Assembly (NCBI GenBank): GCA_030295235.1
Contig: AP026130.1
Coordinates: 868,001 to 932,000 of the forward strand
Reading direction: 5' to 3'
Length of the DNA stretch: 64,000 bases
Source of the DNA: Fistulifera solaris
Taxonomy: Eukaryota; Bacillariophyta; Bacillariophyceae; Naviculales; Stauroneidaceae
Shown: positions 59,847 to 64,000 of the stretch, piece after piece
Layout of the letters: every line of letters begins with the position of its first letter
How positions within the stretch are numbered: position 1 is the stretch's first letter
Made by a program: the position numbers and the translations under genes
Notes under the pieces: generated by a model
Databases searched by the model: none
Told to the model about the DNA's origin: nothing
What the model saw: the letters and a program-made list of their open reading frames with translations, nothing else

Positions 59847-62703
59847 TCAATTCAACGTCAAACAGTTCTTGAGGAGCTGTACAATTGCATCTTTCCCAGA
59901 GGCAGATTCACGAAGCCCGAGTCCTTGTTTCAACTCGATAAGCTCTTCCTCCGTCAAATTCTCCAACTGTAACCGCCCCGCCGCTAATTCTTCACTCTTA
60001 TGCGTAAACAAAGTCATCCTGACAACCAGCTCACTCTTGGATCCAGTCTGTGATATTCCTGCAGCATAGCATTTCTGTTGCAATCGCGAAATATCCATTG
60101 CTTCGAAAGCAGCAACAATTTCAGCCCCAGATCTCTTCGGAGTATCTTCATCGGAATATCGCAGATAGGCCAAGGCATTCTGCAAAATAGCCATTCCGTG
60201 CGCTGGACTTGTCAAAATTGATTCTGGGTGAAACTGGACGGCCGCAAACGGAAGGGTTTTGTGCTTGATACCCATTACGATACCATCATCACTTAGAGCA
60301 GTCACTTCCAGACAGGAAGGAAGACGTTCTCTAATACCATGAAGAGAGTGATAACGAGCCACTTCGAACGTATCCGGAAGTCCCGTAAATATGCTTCCAA
60401 CCTCTTTTCCGGGGTATGTTAAACTGACGGATGATGGCTTTCCGTGCATTGGATAACCCAAAACTCCCAGTGACCCACCAAAATGCTCCACCATACCTTG
60501 AAGGCCGAGACAGACACCAAAAGCCGGTATTCTGTGCTTTATCAGGAATTCAATAGTATTCGACAAGCCAAAGTCAGACGGATTACCAGGTCCTGGTGAC
60601 AAGACGACCATGTCAGGCTTCTGTCCCTTAGCAATCAACGACTCCATGGTGGAAAGGGCAGATGAACCGCTTCGAAGTGTTCTTACGGTAGCACCCGTTT
60701 GTCGCAAGTAGTTGCCCAACGTGTGCACGAACGAGTCCTCATGATCGACCAAGATAACCGACTTGCCTTGACCGGGTCGTTGCCGATCCAATTTTGCGAC
60801 CTTGGCTTGGGCAGCAGCCTCTGCACTATCTTCGGGGCCTTCTTGCACGATAGCATCAATCATAGCCGACGCTTTCAATTCTGTCTCGAGTTCCTCGGCT
60901 ACTGGGTTGGAGTCGTACAACAACGTGGCACCCGCACGAACTTCAGCCACGCCGTTTTTCACACGCACCGTTCGAAGGGTAAGACCGGTATTTAAACCTC
61001 CGTCAAAACCGACCATGCCCACTGCACCGCCGTACCAGTGGCGCGGTGACCGTTCATTGTCTTCGACAAACTGTATGGCCCAGGTTTTAGGCGCACCCGT
61101 CACTGTCACGGCCCACGTGTGACACAAGAATGCATCCAGTGCATCAAATTCGGGACGGAGATATCCTTCCACATGATCCACGGTGTGAATCAAACGAGAG
61201 TACATTTCGATTTGACGACGTCCAATCACTTGCACGGAGCCGGGTTCGCAAATACGAGACTTGTCGTTTCGATCCACATCGGTACACATGGTAAGCTCAC
61301 TTTCTTCCTTAGCATTCATCATGAGCGATTTGACACGTTGTGCATCTTCCAAGGCATCCGCTCCACGTGCTACGGTACCGGAAATGGGACACGTTTCGAC
61401 CCGAATAGCTCCCGGTCGATAATCATTGTCTTCGGTAGCTTCACAGCGGACAAACATTTCCGGACTGGCCCCAACCAAATACTCTTGTTCCCCCAAATTG
61501 ATTAAAAAAACCATATGGGGCTGGATTGCGGGCACGAAGTCGCCGAAACAACTTGGAGGGAGGAGTCTCGGCACCGAGTTTCTCGCGAAAGGTCTGGGAC
61601 AGGACGGCTTCAAACAAATTTCCAACGGCAAACTCTCTCTTCGCTTTTTCCACACTTGCCGCAAATTCATTGACCGGCGTATCTCGGGGCGTGAAATTCG
61701 GTGTTTTGGTTTCGTCAAACGGTGCAAAGGGTTCCGCTTCGGTAGTGCGTGGCAATCCCCGCGTCGATTTTCCATTCACACTGAAATCGTACGCCACCGT
61801 CCACGAATCCCGTTTATCTTGATCGACAACAACAATTTTGTCGGGCAAATACAACACCAAATCCCGTTGATCGTCGTCGCGGTCTTGTTTCAAGTCGATA
61901 GGCTCAAATTGGAACGTCAGATCATAACCAAAGGCCCCGTAAAATCCCAACTGCCGACAATCTCCTTTATACGCAAAGAGATCGACCAAAGCACGAACAA
62001 TTGAAAACAGAGAGGGTTGTCGACTACGATCTTCTTCACTAAATGATCCCACTTCGGGAGGAGGGACTACTTTTGCGTGAAGGGTCTTGACAATCGCCTC
62101 TCCGGACCCATTCAACGGTGTTTCTTCCACAACCTCAATGGCACTCAACAAACCATCGCGTTTCATTTGCTGCAATGCTTCTTGCACGGCGGGCATGAGC
62201 ACATCACCGCGTTCGTTCAACGAACGAATGTGACAATCGGCACCTCGTCCCGATATTTCCAACGGCGGATCGACGAATCCCAACGACCAACGCGCGTATC
62301 GACCGGGGAATTCGTAACTACTCATTAACAAGACACCCTTCTTTTCGTCCAGTTGATCCATGAGTTCTTCCATGACGGTCATACTGTTGATTTCATTATC
62401 GTTCGCGGAAACAGTCGTCGCGTACGGCAAGGGCTCGACGGTGGCGATGATTTGCACACCGCCTTGACTCGTATATTCTCCTCCCAAGGGACGCACCGGA
62501 GGCGCCCCCAGCGACAAATTGCGTCGTGCCGCATCTTGACTGGCCGTAGCGACACCACGACCTCCTTGTTTCGGAACAATTACGGCTTCGGTCGACGATT
62601 GTGCGATGCACGTCTGTACTACTCGCGGTGTGTGTTGATGAGGAACGACGAAGGCGTCCGCGTGCAACGTAAGGAGTGATACGATGGCCCAAAATCGGAT
62701 CAT
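59847..62703 (-). CDS. Plastid anthranilate synthase, fused TrpE-TrpG with SAP-like tail (one frame break)
   Basis: About 951 residues from ATG 62703. The leader [20 protein letters not shown] has an ADAF junction for plastid import. The frame breaks once in an A7 run (61504-61510; one base too many or two too few); joined it reads [18 protein letters not shown]. The chorismate-binding part holds [74 protein letters not shown] and [11 protein letters not shown]. From ~650 comes the class I glutamine amidotransferase: [49 protein letters not shown] (Cys nucleophile near 729) and [13 protein letters not shown] (His/Glu). The fused order matches TrpEG of alpha-proteobacteria. The last ~85 residues hold two SAP-like helices. 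It makes anthranilate from chorismate and glutamine, the first tryptophan step. Confidence 0.92.
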
Positions 62704-62916
62704 GTTGTAGCCGATCAAAGAGCGGTTAGATCAATCAGTGAAACGAAAGTGCTTGTTGTTGTCAATTAATCAGTTGGAATATTGGAAGGTAATAATGAAG
62801 CATGTGTGCGTTTTCATGGGAGATGTCTTTCCGACCGACCGCAAAACAAAACGTCGCTTTCAACTGCCGCCACTCACAACGGAATAGGGACTGGCAGTCC
62901 CGTAAAGGATTCGAAT
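62704..62916. promoter_or_regulatory. Upstream region of the TrpE-TrpG gene
   Basis: Between the TrpE-TrpG ATG and the start of the 217-bp satellite; no distinctive element. Confidence 0.3.
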
Positions 62917-64000
62917 CCGGGTTCCCCCTCTGCCGCTAAATTTCCTTACGGAGGCCTACGTGGGTTCTACGCAAAAGTCTTACAAGCGTTGCATTGTTGA
63001 TCCTTTAGATGTTCTCGGCTCCCGTTGCGCTCAAATGTGAATAAACGGTATGAGTTTACACTGTTGGAGATGTCAGAAATGATGCCGCTATTAATGAGAC
63101 CCGAAAAATGGATCGGTCAAACTTCTTGAGTTTCCGGGTTCCCCCTCTGCCGCTAAATTTCCTTACCGAGGCCTACGTGAGTTCTACGCAGAAGTCTTAC
63201 AAGCGTTGCATTGTTGATCCTTTAGATGTTCTCGGCTCCCATTGCGCTCCAACATGAATTGACAAACTGCATTTAGACTGTTGGCGATGTCAGAAATGAT
63301 GCCGCTATTAATGAGACCCGAAAAATGGATCGGTCAAGCTTCTTGAGTTTCCGGGTTCCCCCTCTGCCGCTAAATTTCCTTACCGAGGCCTACGTGAGTT
63401 CTACGCAGAAATATTACAAGCGTTGCATTGTTGATCCTTTCGATGTTCTCGGCACCCGCTGCGCTCCAACATGAATTGACAAACTGCATTTAGGCTGTTG
63501 GCGATGTCAGAAATGATGCCGCTATTAATGAGACCCGAAAAATGGATCGGTCAAACTTCTTGAGTTTCCGGGTTCCCCCTCTGCCGCTAAATTTCCTTAC
63601 CGAGGCCTACGTGAGTTCTACGCAGAAATCTTACAAGCGTTGCATTGTTGATCCTTTGGATGTTCTCGGCTCCCGTTGCGCTCCAATATAAGCTAGCAAA
63701 ATGCATACACACTGTTGGCGATGTCAGAAATGATGCCGCTATTAATGAGACCCGAAAAATGGATCGGTCAAACTTCTTGAGTTTCCGGGTTTCCCCTCTG
63801 TCGATAAATTTCCTTACCGAGGCCTACGTGAGTTCTACGCAGAAATCTTACAAGCGTTGCATTGTTGATCCTTTAGATGTTCTCGGCTCCCGTTGCGCTC
63901 AAATGTGAATAAACCGTTTGAGTTTACACTGTTGGAGATGTCAGAAATGATGCCGCTATTAATGAGACCCGAAAAATGGATCGGTCAAACTTCTTGAGTT
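62917..64000. repeat. Tandem satellite, 217-bp period, running off the window
   Basis: The anchor CCGGGTTCCCCCTCTGCCG recurs at 62917, 63134, 63351, 63568 and 63785, exactly 217 bp apart each time. Units are over 90% alike and differ mainly around the CTCCAA(C/T)AT...GCAT segment. The first copy has unrelated sequence upstream of the anchor. The window ends 1-2 bp before the next anchor would start. No conserved ORF across units. Confidence 0.95.

Noticed and set aside
1095-61510. Programmed -1 ribosomal frameshifting as a general rule of this genome
   Set aside because: The sites do not share a slippery heptamer or a downstream structure. Long genes (1619 and 693 residues) have none, and non-coding inverted-repeat arms show the same one-base run difference.
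62907-62920. tRNA T-arm-like GGATTCGAATCC next to the satellite
   Set aside because: Only a 12-bp palindrome. The flanks do not make a 5-bp T stem, no acceptor stem or A box is present upstream.

Overview
This window reads as nuclear DNA of a photosynthetic stramenopile, most likely a diatom. Genes are dense, lie on both strands and are often convergent with only 5-130 bp between stops. Introns are short (58-112 nt, GT-AG). Several products start with a signal peptide ending in an ASAF-like motif, the hallmark of the bipartite plastid-targeting sequence of diatoms (ribulose-phosphate epimerase, TrpE-TrpG anthranilate synthase, others). I cannot name the species from sequence alone.

Layout. 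1-7.8 kb: a TPR-like gene cut by the window edge, an HPC2/ubinuclein-like histone-chaperone subunit, a Ski8-like WD40 protein, a leishmanolysin-type membrane metalloprotease and a 2-oxoglutarate/Fe(II) oxygenase. 7.9-10.2 kb: a tandem array of ~230-bp units. 10.4-19.2 kb: a J-domain protein, an Orc1/Cdc6-like replication ATPase, a PIG-H subunit with its 5' end duplicated, a discoidin-fold protein and a VHL-like/degenerate prolyl-hydroxylase protein. 19.8-25 kb: a sterol C14-reductase, a helical orphan protein and a 1.04-kb transposon remnant with terminal inverted repeats. 25.2-35.4 kb: a class II histone deacetylase, a selenoprotein S homologue that plain ORF calling misses, and a 1619-residue orphan. 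35.5-49.9 kb: SLP2-type stomatin, a TLDc-like protein, a small orphan, an MFSD14-type transporter, plastid RPE, SFT2, RAE1, a RAP-domain organelle RNA-binding protein and a DUF2358-like protein. 50.3-62.7 kb: an FCP1-like CTD phosphatase with BRCT, a ZIP zinc transporter, a secreted orphan, a plastid-targeted single-TM protein, an EF-hand K+-dependent Na+/Ca2+ exchanger and plastid TrpE-TrpG. 62.9 kb to the edge: a second satellite of 217-bp units. The genes are mostly unrelated housekeeping functions (chromatin and replication, mRNA export and polymerase recycling, ER/Golgi, plastid metabolism, ion transport); I see no operon-like cluster.

A striking property of the window is that about 14 clearly homologous genes each carry one to three single-base frame breaks, nearly all in short mono-nucleotide runs and nearly all equivalent to one missing base. 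Non-coding inverted-repeat arms show the same kind of one-base difference. The simplest reading is uncorrected long-read homopolymer error, so those genes should not be called pseudogenes. Spliced and frame-corrected lengths quoted below all come out as whole codons.
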